Shown here one piece after another: positions 22,621 to 32,849 of a stretch of DNA of 64,000 bases. The stretch is from Pezicula radicicola (taxonomy: Eukaryota > Ascomycota > Leotiomycetes > Helotiales > Dermateaceae). Under the pieces are notes generated by a model. That model searched no databases. It saw only the letters and a program-made list of their open reading frames with translations, and was not told where the DNA came from. A program made the translations under genes and the position numbers. Each line of letters starts with the position of its first letter. Position 1 is the stretch's first letter. The DNA is taken from positions 757,032 to 821,031 of the forward strand of contig PDUO01000017.1 in assembly GCA_003008705.1 (NCBI GenBank), given 5' to 3'.

Positions 22621-24255
22621 ATGGCAACTAAAAAGAGCGACACCGAGTTCAGTCTCGATGTTGACATGGAACCTGTGGTTACCAACACCATGGGCTACTC
22701 AGAAGACCTTCGCCCTGGTATCGCCACCCAGCGTGGTCTGAAGTCCCGTCATGCTCAGATGATTGCTCTTGGTGGTACCATTGGAACTGGACTCTTTGTT
22801 GGATCTGGTCAAGCCCTGAACATGGGAGGACCCGTTACTTTGGTTATCGTATATCTCATCCTGACTTTCCTGGTTTTCGGCATTGTCACCGCCACCACCG
22901 AAATCAGCTCCTATATCCCGGTCCCAGGTAGCTCTTTGTCTTACTACGGGTACCGCTTCTTCTCTCCAAGTTTGGGGTTCGCCATTGGTTGGATGCATTG
23001 GTATATCTTCTCTATCACCGTCCCCGCAGAGATCACGGTTTCCACCCTTATTATACAATATTGGGACCCTCCAGTACATACAGCTGTCTGGATTACAATT
23101 ATCGGCCTAGTAATCATTACCCTCAACTGCTTCCCAGTTAAAGTCTACGGCGAGACCGAGTTTTGGTTTGCCTCGCTTAAGGCCATCAGCATTCTTGGTT
23201 TACTCATTATGGCCGTGTGTCTCATCTTGGGAGGCGGGCCAAATAGTGATCGTCTAGGATTTCGTTACTGGACTGATCCACGACCTGTTAACGAATATCT
23301 CTTCACAGGTGCTACCGGTCGCCTTTGCGGGTTTCTTGGAACACTTGTATTCTCAGTCTTCGCCTTTGCCTTCGCTCCGGAGCTTCTGGTCGTGACAGGA
23401 GGTGAAATGGAATCTCCACGCCGAAATTTGCCAGTGGCAGGAAAGCGCTACTTCTACCGTCTCGTCATCTTCTACTGCTTAGGGGCTTTGGCTATCAGTA
23501 TGATCCTCCCCAGTGACTCGCCAGAACTTCTCAACGGTTCCAAGAGTTCCGCCTCCTCCCCATGGGCTATCGCTGCCGACCGTGCCGGAATCAAAGTCCT
23601 TCCCTCGATCATCAACGCTGTAATATTAGCCTCCGCTTGGTCTGCAGGCAACTCCTATCTTTACCTCGCTAGTCGATCTCTATATTCCATGGCTTTGGCC
23701 GGAAACGCTCCAAAGATTTTCACGAGGTGCTCAAAATCTGGTGTTCCATACTATGCACTTGCTGCTAGCGCTAGTTTGAGTTTCCTCTCTTACCTCAATC
23801 TCTCCTCTACTGGTAGTACTGTGTTCAACTGGTTCGTAAATCTGATCAACACTGGTGCATTCCAGAGCTGGATAATCGTCTGCATCATCTACCACTACTT
23901 CCGCAAGGCCACCTTCGCTCAAGGAATTACTGAGCTCCCATATCGCTCGCGCTTTCAACCTTATGTTGGCTATATCAGCGGTTCCATATTCACCTTCCTT
24001 TTATTGCTCAACGGTTTTGCTGTCTTTACCAAGGGGAACTGGAATACTTCTACGTTCTTGACTTCGTATATCGGTATCCCAATTTTCTTTCTCTTCTACT
24101 TTGGCCACAAATTCACTGCTGGTAAGAATGATCCATGGATCATCCCCTCCGAGCAAGTTGATTTCTTCACTGGGCTTGAGGAGATTCTCGCCAGTGAAAC
24201 ACCCGCTCCACCACCGGAAAAGTGGTACATGAAGTGGAAGGCTATCTACCAGTAG
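22621..24255 (+). CDS. Amino-acid/GABA-type permease (APC superfamily, YAT family)
   Basis: An intronless gene for 544 residues. It is a plasma-membrane proton-coupled amino-acid transporter with about 12 membrane segments. The family opening is clear (LKSRHAQMIALGGTIGTGL, then FVGSGQAL), as are the conserved EISSYIPVPGS and the FAPELLVVTGGEMESPRRN segments and the later AGNSYLYLASRSLYSMA. The N-terminal 50 residues are cytosolic, with Lys and Ser/Thr residues that fit ubiquitin-dependent turnover. The C-terminus (EEILASETPAPPPEKWYMKWKAIYQ region) is typical of yeast-type permeases. The start ATG at 22621 follows TCCAAT; an upstream in-frame stretch without an ATG is not used. It is the only clearly intact gene of the local lyase-dehydrogenase-permease trio. 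Substrate is not readable. Confidence 0.92.
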   Translation: MATKKSDTEFSLDVDMEPVVTNTMGYSEDLRPGIATQRGLKSRHAQMIALGGTIGTGLFVGSGQALNMGGPVTLVIVYLILTFLVFGIVTATTEISSYIPVPGSSLSYYGYRFFSPSLGFAIGWMHWYIFSITVPAEITVSTLIIQYWDPPVHTAVWITIIGLVIITLNCFPVKVYGETEFWFASLKAISILGLLIMAVCLILGGGPNSDRLGFRYWTDPRPVNEYLFTGATGRLCGFLGTLVFSVFAFAFAPELLVVTGGEMESPRRNLPVAGKRYFYRLVIFYCLGALAISMILPSDSPELLNGSKSSASSPWAIAADRAGIKVLPSIINAVILASAWSAGNSYLYLASRSLYSMALAGNAPKIFTRCSKSGVPYYALAASASLSFLSYLNLSSTGSTVFNWFVNLINTGAFQSWIIVCIIYHYFRKATFAQGITELPYRSRFQPYVGYISGSIFTFLLLLNGFAVFTKGNWNTSTFLTSYIGIPIFFLFYFGHKFTAGKNDPWIIPSEQVDFFTGLEEILASETPAPPPEKWYMKWKAIYQ

Positions 24256-24829
24256 AGACGAATCTGGTCTATGAATTTGGTATATAAATTTTCGCGGTTG
24301 CCAAAGAATGCCTGTATTATTTCGAATTATTTCGTATCTAAGCTGTATCTAGTAAGCTATAAGTTATTAAAAGCTATGCACTTGTCCCATGTCTTCAACA
24401 TAAACCCACGACTGTCGTTTAAATACTATCTGTCGAAGAACAGCAGCAGCACTCCTTAATCCCAAATAACAGGTGATTCGGCATCGGAATCTTGACATGA
24501 GCATTTTCCATTTCCGTCTTTGAACCAGAATTGTTGTTGCTATAACCTGGGCTGTAGGTGAGCCAACTTGAGCTAGGGTGAGCAGTGAGCTCAAGGAGGT
24601 GAGCTGTAGTGGGTGCATATGATCTGTTTCGTCCCCTCAGTTATAATTGTTGCCATTGGCTGAACTAGACAGACTTCAAGGATTGCTTCCGGAATTCATT
24701 TTAAATGCTCCCTTTTCGCTAGTAGCACATGACAAGCAATTTATCCTCACAATTTACCGAACATCATCAATTTAACGGTTTACAGTGACTTGTCTTACCT
24801 CTGCAGTTGTCTTGGCACAGGCTACCCTT

Positions 24830-25230
24830 TGAAAATAATTTAATTTAATTAATTTAACTTTAGAGATTTCTTGCTATTATAGTACACAACGCCTTTTCTA
24901 TTAAAGTAGGTTGATTAGAATATAAATATAAGCAAGAGAAGTAATTAAATTATCTTTTAAGCTAATTAACTAAGAAACAATAGAGGAATTATATTATAGA
25001 GGTTGTATATTCGTAAATTCTTCCTTTCTTGCTAAGCCTCTCAAAAGGGATAATAGAATTCTTTTTCCGATTAATATAATATATCCTCTTTATTTGTTTT
25101 ACTTAAAACTTAAAACTATTAATAAATATACTATAAAGAAGCTATTTTTAAATTTAAGGCTATATAACTTTAGTTCTATATTAGTTATATAGAATATAAA
25201 GTCGAATTAATTAATTAATTAATTTTAGGG
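24830..25230. repeat. AT-rich, probably RIP-degraded repeat
   Basis: By eye count 24841-25200 has about 21% G+C, against roughly 40-45% around it. The edges are sharp and both carry TTAATTAATT-type runs. The text is full of TA-rich words with no open frame, which is what repeat-induced point mutation leaves of a transposon. No terminal repeats or target duplications could be identified. Confidence 0.6.
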
Positions 25231-25455
25231 TTAGCGTGAGCGCCAAGAATTGCAGAGGTAAGACAAGTCACTGTAACACCGCTCGCTTAATTTAAGCTCG
25301 CCAGAAATATAAGTAGGGCGATGCCCCTCCTACCTCTCCATTCAACTTTGCCGCCTGCCTCGTCGTTCCGAAACCCCGGCACAATATAGAGATGGAGCAC
25401 CATCGTCTTGGCTGAGGTTTAATTAGATACATTATTATAGCGATGCTTGTAATTC

Positions 25456-25590
25456 CACCGACTACTCCAAGAATTAAGAAAATTCGCACCAATGACTATT
25501 CTGTCTTTATATTTTAATCTGAAACTGCACCGGCTACTCTAATAATTAGAAGAATTCGCACCAATGGCTATTCTATCTCTATATTGTAGC
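25456..25590. repeat. Two-copy imperfect tandem duplication, 72-bp period
   Basis: The blocks starting CACCG(A/G)CTACTC at 25456 and 25528 match over about 58 bp, including the shared AATTCGCACCAATG. They differ mainly by transitions. Noncoding, upstream of the AA9 gene. Confidence 0.85.
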
Positions 25591-25720
25591 CTTCTAAGTA
25601 CGGTCACTCGCTTCTTTTCGTGTTCAACCACATCTTTTCTTTGCTTTCCTATCTCCTCTATATACTCCTCCAAACACTCTGTAACTCTCATAGATCCAGG
25701 TCATCTCGTTTGCAATCATT

Positions 25721-26696
25721 ATGTTGCTCATTTTTAAAATCGCGACTCTCCTCGGCACCTTTGCCAGTACTGCCTTGGCGCACGGTTTTGTCTCTGGTAT
25801 CGTAGCAAATGGCGTCTATACCGAAGGCTGGCAAGTATCCTTTTGGTACGACATTGTCAACAATGCCGCCTATCCTCAGACTCCAGGCTGGTATGAAGAG
25901 GCATTGGATCTAGGCTTTATACCACCAGATCAATATCAGTATGTGGCCCATTACGTTTAAACATCTCTTTAGAGGTGCATAGACTAACACCACATGCAGA
26001 GATCCCAATATCATCTGCCACAAGAATGCAGTCAATGCCAACGTCTCTGCTACAGTAGCTGCTGGCGGAACCGTCGAGTTTCAGTGGACGACCTGGCCTC
26101 ACACCCTCGGCCCAGTCCTAACCTATGTCGCCAACTGTGGCGGTGACTGCAAGAATGTAGGTTTCCTCCTTTCTTTATAACGAAGCTGTCGTGCCTGTAC
26201 ACAAAATAAAAGAAGAAGAAAAAACTCACTAATAGAGCCAATAGGTTGACAAGAAAACGCTTAAGTTCGTCAAGATTGACGAATCAGGCATCGATTTTGA
26301 TACCCAGATCTGGGCTTCCGCCGATCTGATAGCCAACAACAACTCGTGGACCACCACCGTGCCAAGCAGCCTTGCTCCAGGTATGCCAGTCCGCCTCATT
26401 CATCCCTTCAACCTCACTGCAAGGACCACAAGTTACGATGTGAGCACTAACGATGAACTACAGGGCACTATGTATTTCGCCACGAAATCATTGCCTGTCA
26501 CGGCGCTGGCTCGCTCGATGGCGCGCAAAACTACCCTTTCTGCGTCAACATTGATGTCACAGGTTCTGGCACGAAAACTCCAACTGGGACGCTTGGGGTT
26601 GACCTTTATCATGAGACTGATCCGGGTATATACTTCAATCCGTATGTCACAATGACGAGCTACGATATTCCAGGGCCTACTCTATGGACAGGGTAG
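25721..26696 (+). CDS. AA9 (former GH61) lytic polysaccharide monooxygenase
   Basis: A secreted copper enzyme of family AA9 that cleaves cellulose or related glucans by oxidation. Four exons, 25721-25938, 26000-26156, 26245-26380 and 26464-26696, join in phase to 247 residues. A signal peptide ([20 protein letters not shown]) is followed by HGFVSG, so the mature protein begins with the copper-binding His1. Later family segments are clear: [29 protein letters not shown] and [16 protein letters not shown] (axial Tyr). There is no carbohydrate-binding module. Odd point: the second copper histidine normally lies in an H-x-G-P motif, but here the segment reads [11 protein letters not shown], with two residues between His and Gly. 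Either the ligand has shifted or the site is altered, so activity is uncertain. Confidence 0.9.
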
Positions 26697-27746
26697 GATC
26701 CCTCAATAGGCAACTAGCATTGGGACAATGTTGGCTGATAGGAGGCTGGAGCCGCATTCATATACTGTCTTTAAGGAAGGGTCGGAACGGTTGGAAGCTG
26801 GGTTGCTAGTTTTAAACGAAGAGAACAGGGTATTTAAGTTTTTAGTAAGGTCAATTGAAAGATCATCTCCATGGGTCCTGATACGTGTACAATGCTCTAT
26901 TGATATTGGACATATGTAGTAACTCTTTGCGCACATGAAAGTATCCAAATTAAGTAAGTTGCCCAAATAAAGTGAGGTGCCCAATCAAGAATACTGGCAG
27001 GACTCACGTAGCATGGTTCAGATAGCAATTTTGGCATTTTGCACGTATCAGGACCCATTTTCATAGCAGCAGATAGCTTATAGCAGGAGTGTTGAAAGAA
27101 AAGGGTTTCATGGAGCGGACAATTTTAACGGAATGAGTATTGCGCAAAGGTTGGGTTTACAAGCGAGTTCAGTCGTTTTTTTTCTCCTGTCACTTTTATA
27201 GCATATTCTTTCCAGCATAGCTATCCAAATCATCGGCGGTCTTCTTCTATGGATACTCCTCGTCGCACAAACGTTCCCCCCTACCGCTATAGCTCTCGTA
27301 CATAGTCGGTGCCTCCTTTGATAATCCGGCTGTCAAATACAGACGTGAGTGCCCTTATGTCTAGACTCTAGCTAGTGACTATTGTGGATGCCTTCCGCGA
27401 TAGAAAGGCGTATCTCGTAAAGATACTCGTAGTACCACGGATGACCTCATCATTACACCTGGACTCCCACCGGAACGACGATCGAGGAAGGGAATAAAAA
27501 AATCGCTATCCTTTACGATTAGGAGAGACGACAGGCAAGAAGATAAAAAATGATTGTGGATGTGTCACAACCTTTTAGGAAGGTGCAAGTACAGTGGGCA
27601 AAGAATATGCTATGTCATTAACACAATGAAGACCACTTATGATATGCACAGATTTTATAAGTAAGGTTTACTATTACTTCAACGCCAATGTATATTACCT
27701 CTTAGCTGACTTATTTAGCTAAGCAGTATAAGCAACAACTCTGAAA
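26697..27746. other. Intergenic region, no gene seen
   Basis: It lies between convergent genes and holds their 3' untranslated regions. Open frames at 26700-26985 overlap on both strands without family features. Confidence 0.5.
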
Positions 27747-29327
27747 TCAAAGCTGGCCGAGTGCTTCGCGTCGGGAAACAGAGTTTGGATCGAAGAATGG
27801 CTTCTCGCCTACAGAGGAGACTCTGTAAGCTGTCCTCTTACCAAAATAGTCACTTTATCTCAGTCAGCAAGAGTGAAAAGTTTTCAGGAGACATCGTGAG
27901 TCCTACTTTGTAGCGACATGAACAACGACACGGCTGATGAAAGGGCGGCCCGGTTAGTTCATACTCTGTTAATATTGAAGTGAGAAAGCTTACTCGTCCC
28001 AGATAGCAACGTCATCTTGGCCCCAACGGTTCCGGACTTGAAGGTCGTGGTTCTCGACGAAGAGTTGATTGACTACAAAGTGAATATTAGTAAAGAGAGG
28101 CCGAATATCAGCTGAGCAATAGAAAGGGATGAAACTGACAGTAGGCTTTGAGTATTTCACTTTCTCGATCGGTTACATCATTGATCCAGCCGTCTTTCAA
28201 TGAGTTGGCCCCAGTGAAGAGACTCTTCCACCTATAAAACGTTATATGGTCCTCTCTATGTAACAGGAAGAATCTTTTCTTACCCTGTAACAGGATTTGT
28301 GCGAACGACGGGGCTATGCACTATCAGATTTGCATTCCATTGAAGCAAAGAAGCATTATGTGGCCGACAAACTTACTGAACTGCTTCATAGCCATTGCCT
28401 CGTCATCTACAACATTGTTTGGATGACCTCGCGGGCCCTGGACAAGCTTAAAATTACCTTCTTTTGCCTGTCTGTGGAACCCAATCTGGCGGTGCGTCGC
28501 CGTCAAGCCTTCCAAGAACCTTTGCCACACTGGAGAGAGGCGGTCATAAGCTTCATATCCCGAGGCCCAGAGAGTGTCGCCACCAACATCTTCTGGGGCA
28601 CCGACGACCTTGAAGACGCCGTAGTCGGTTGGGTGGTTTTCAAAAGTGAAGCTTGGAGTGATGCCTTAGCAGAATCCATATATCCCTTTTTAATAGACCT
28701 ACTCTGAATGCCAACCTCCACTAGCAAGAACCTTGGGATGACCATATTTCTCCTTATGCCAGCCACGTCGTTGTTCCGAGGAGATGAGAGAGATTTCATC
28801 GTCTTGTGCTCCGTGTTCATCGATGGCATAGTCTTGTTTGTAGTTACTCAATGGATGGCGGTATAGCTACGACCCAACATCAGTGAATAAGAAGCCTTGA
28901 ATGGTTATTGAGATAAACTAACCCCTGATGCTTTTGGCTTGCCGCTTAGCTCACCGAGCTTTTGTGCCAGTATCTTCTGATCCTGAGTTGTGAGATCCTG
29001 TTTACGGAAAAATACAACTCCACGCTGTGATACTACGAGTCATCCAATTATTAGTGATTCATTATTGGAAATAAGGAGGTCGCTTTCACCTGTGATAGCT
29101 AAGTCTCGGAGCTTTGCATCGTCCTTGAGGATCTCGCTAAGCTGTACTTTGGGAAACTCGCGACCAATAACCGATGTCACATCGAAGTACTCATAATTAT
29201 CAAGCGAGCCTGAATACTTCAGAGGAGTGGAAAACAAGCTGTCGGTTGGCTTTGAGCTACCTTTAGGTTGGCTCTGAGGAATATCATGGGAGGTGACAGT
29301 CTCAATGTCGGCGGAAGGTGGTGCCAT
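27747..29327 (-). CDS. TauD/TfdA-family Fe(II)/2-oxoglutarate dioxygenase
   Basis: A cytosolic iron dioxygenase of the taurine/sulfonate dioxygenase family (yeast Jlp1 type), which hydroxylates its substrate while turning 2-oxoglutarate into succinate. Nine exons: 29327-29090, 29032-28923, 28866-28703, 28651-28377, 28320-28284, 28231-28140, 28072-27994, 27933-27907 and 27852-27747; every junction agrees in phase, total 375 residues. Iron ligands are visible: HxD in GGWHSDFTFE and the distal His in DRVVVHVATNDY. The 2-oxoglutarate-binding arginine should be one of those in KRTAYRVSS. Other family segments are VGGDTLWASGYEAYDRLSP, PVVRTNPVTGWKSLF and SVGEKPFFDPNS. Exon 8 is only 27 nt. It reads in the same direction as the two MFS genes upstream (29.9-34.7 kb), which fits a substrate uptake and oxidation unit. 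Substrate is inferred by family only. Confidence 0.9.
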
Positions 29328-29942
29328 TGCTCAAACGGTATAACAGTTCAACCTACAAAACTTGTGTGAACGCACACCCTTATGCGATATAGAGATATAG
29401 TTGTGGCCCAGGAAGTGAACCAAGAGATATGTCTGTAATGTCTTGTATTTCTAAGCAATCGAGCGATAACCTTGCATTCATCACTCTCTGCAAGTATGAG
29501 GTGCTACGCCCCGCGTTTTATGTCAGTCGCGATGGTATCATCTTACCCTTCTATTGCACAACAAAAACTCAACCCTCTCAACCCCACTTCTGTGTACGAT
29601 ATCAACTATGTAACCTAATACCACCACGTGCCCGCTCAATTCTACAATGTGTCTAAAACCTTACATCTTGCTCCGAGACTAAGAAATGATTCTTTTGGTG
29701 TTGTTGCACCATGTACCGTAAATGCCCACTTACCACCCCATCTTCTTCACTTCTTCCCTTCTCTAAACCGTCTTTACTAGAGCACGTTTATTCCCTACTA
29801 TCAAGGGGTAAAGTTAGAGCTTCTACCACCTCTCCGTCACTGCGATCGACAACTACATGCCCAGATTCTGTGACTCGGGTCTTCACAGTGGCGCTGGGAC
29901 TATTAGCCTTCATGCTCTCAGGAATATGTGTATATGCGAAAC
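29328..29942. other. Intergenic region, no gene seen
   Basis: Promoter of the dioxygenase gene on its right-hand side, 3' end of the MFS gene on the other. No TATA box or repeat stands out. Confidence 0.5.
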
Positions 29943-31814
29943 TCACAGCTCTCGTCTGTAGAGGTAATTCAATAGATACACCCCGATAATCGAAAGACCA
30001 CCAAACATGATGAGCATTTGGTAGGCATACTTGTAATGTGGCGCATCGTAAGTTGGGAAAAGCACCACTGTGAATTACCATTAGTGCCATGCTCTCCGAA
30101 ATCATCTTAGTAGAAATTGAAAGAATTGAAGAGTAATCGCCTACGTGGTAGCCATGCACTGAAGGTATAGGTGAAAATATTTCCTGTCGCTACGAGCAGT
30201 TGGCGTAGCTCTGCATCATGCTGTGTGATTTCATGACCCCAAGCCTAGCCAAAAGAATTAGATCACACTCAGAGAAACTTGAACTAAGAAAGGATCAAGA
30301 CGTACGATGATTACAGGCTGAACAGCATTACCAGCAAAAGAGACGAAAAACGCAAACCAGAGAGCTGTTTTCGGGATATACCAAATGGCAAGCATGATAT
30401 TGGTCATCATCGTAAGTAGTGATGCAGCGTTAGCAGTATGCATACGCTGTCCTGTCACATCAGCTATGGTGCCAAACAGCAATGCAAAAATGACCTGAAG
30501 TGCACTGCCCGCCGTTGGAATTGTGTTGACAAGAACCACGCTGTATTTCTCTGCCTTCAGCCAGAGATTGAAGTATTGAGCCCCGAGACCGGCATTTGCT
30601 ACCATTCTATTTATGTTAGCTCAACCCCGTTACCAGAAATGACTCAAAGATGGTCTCACAGATAAGGGAAAATGAATGCCCAAATATGCCACCCGGTGTA
30701 GATTCTTTTGATAGAGTTCCACGTCAGTTTCTTGGGTGGTGCCCGTCCTATTCTATCCATTCTTTTGATCCCATACTCTCGTTCCTGCCTGTATTAGTTT
30801 TACTCAATAAATTATCAAGACTGCAAGGCCTACATCTTTGTTGAAGTAAAATGCTCTGGTGTTGTGTGGCAGGTCAGGTATAGCCCAGAAACCCCAAACA
30901 GCGATTGGGATCGAGATTATTGCATCAAAAATGAACTGCCATCTCCAACCTGATAATCCACCAGCACCGTTGAGACCAGCATACAAAGCTGCTTGCAAAT
31001 ATCCGCTGAACATGCTGGAAAGTGCACCCGCTTGTTCGAATAGTGCTACCCTCTTTCCCAGCTGACCCTGTGCATACCAACTACCGAGTAGTGCCGAATA
31101 CCCTGGAAATGAGCACGATTCAAAAAGACCAATGAAGAAACGGAGGGCGTAGAGCTAAAGCGATATCAATCTCATAATTTTTCAAGCGAGAGAATGGTAT
31201 ACATACGGTTTCGACATTTTTAGCTCCAGCCTCAGCCATGACGAGAATACTCCAAGCAAGTTCACAGGACGGGATCCAGATAGACGGACGGATATATTTA
31301 AGCTGAATCATTTGGCAAGGAACCGTACCGATTATTATTCCGATGTTGAAATAAGTAGTCAGATAATTCCTCTCATTGCCATATAGGGAAAGCTGTCAAA
31401 AAGTTAGTAGTGCAATATCCTGCGTAATACGGTGTATGTATTCCTATACATCTTCTTTCATGCCACTGACAAAAGCATTGCCTAGCCGTATCAGTTCATA
31501 TTCATATTTTGTTTTACATCCACGCACTAATATTTGTTTGATCAAGAGACTTGATGAAATATCCTAGCATAATATAAGAACTACTCTGTTAGATCACAAA
31601 CAATTCTAGGAATGTATTACTAGAGAAGTACTTACAATAGATATAAATCAACCTTCCTCACATACCTTCTCTCTTTCGCATCAAGTTCAGAAGTCCCCCA
31701 AAAACGACTTGACCAACTCTCCTTCGCCTTGCTTAAACTGATTTCTTGTGTTGCTTCTATATCTGTTGGTAACTGTGCTAGAGACATGACATCTTTTGAT
31801 TTGCTCCCACCCAT
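29943..31814 (-). CDS. MFS transporter, anion:cation symporter (Dal5/allantoate permease) family
   Basis: A 12-segment plasma-membrane transporter of 473 residues. Nine exons join in phase: 31814-31636, 31580-31528, 31481-31450, 31392-31207, 31154-30834, 30784-30660, 30606-30306, 30244-30145 and 30067-29943. Family signatures: KVDLYLFSYIMLGYFIKSLD, QTNISNAFVSGMKED, YGNERNYLTTYFNIGIIIG, FFIGLFESCSFPGYSALLGS, and GWRWQFIFDAIISIP. Yeast relatives carry allantoate (Dal5), nicotinate (Tna1), or sulfate/sulfonates (Soa1). Two TauD genes nearby make an organosulfonate plausible. Exon 3 is only 32 nt. An in-frame ATG at 31940 exists, but the ATG at 31814 (MGGSKSKDV) gives the usual cytosolic N-terminus. 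Confidence 0.88.
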
Positions 31815-32849
31815 GGTCGTCTCGATAGACGAGCGTCTTGGTACTCTGTGTAGTGCAGCTGGGTCTGGGAATAATTTTGGCGACCACTGTGATGCGCAGT
31901 TGTTCATTACGAGTCCCCTAAAGCATGATGCTACAGTCATCTCTGCGGTATTCTTCGGCTATTTATGATATCAAGCACGCCGTCTGTATCGAGGTGTGAC
32001 GGTTGCAGGCTGAGGCTTGTAGCTACTGGATCAATACGCCAAGACTAAAGAGTTTAAAAGCAGGCTGTAGACCGAAACTGATATGTCAACAGCTCTATTC
32101 ATTGGTTCTTTCAAGGATTAATATGAGTGGACCAATAGTGTAATCACGCAATCCTAATGACGAGAAACGACAAGACGATTACACCTTCACTGAACCGGCA
32201 AATCAATTCCGGAGCCAATGATCGATCTATGATAACGTCTACAGACATCCGAAAAAGAGCTACGAATGCTGCTATGGTACCCAATAATTGGCTTGATACA
32301 GGCTGAGCTCTGTGATGCTATGAAATTTTCAAGATTATGAGTAACGAATAGTCACCCTTACTGTATTCGCTTAAGCCCCTGATTCAACATGGGCTTAACT
32401 CGTAACTCGTTCAACGATTACCGTACCTACCTATAAAATGAAACTACACAGAGTAGTGATTACAAGGCAAATTAATCATAAGTTTAATAAGAACCAAACC
32501 CCTGGCATGTCTGGAGGTGCCAGAGTATATATCAAGTGCCTGTTTCATGAATGGTAAAGGTTTTGATAACACACCGGGCTAGGTACTCTCCTTTATAGCT
32601 GTAGCATTTTGCACCATCACGATTGAATTCTTACCTAACGATCTTCACTAGGTTCTTGTTTATTGTTCACTCTCTTGTGGAGAAAGGTGAATAAAACCAG
32701 TGCTACGTACTTAATACTACTAAGTAAATCTAACACCCCCTTTATCTAAATATATCCTTATTGAGATTATTTGTAAGCTACACTTCTGTTGAATGAAACT
32801 TTACAAGTTAAGTCCCATTATTTTTGTAACGAGACGTACAGAACTCAAC
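31815..32849. other. Intergenic region with hairpin
   Basis: One kilobase between two co-directional transporter genes, with no coding region. At 32371-32398 TTAAGCCC pairs with GGGCTTAA, and a TCGCTTAA motif overlaps its left arm (32367-32374). Confidence 0.5.

Larger units (their letters stand above)
24256..25720. other. Intergenic region with AT-rich island
   Basis: After the permease 3' end comes about 550 bp of ordinary sequence, then the AT-rich island (24830-25230), then a duplicated block (25456-25590). A TATA-like TATATACTCC near 25657 may serve the AA9 gene at 25721. No coding region is supported. Confidence 0.55.
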
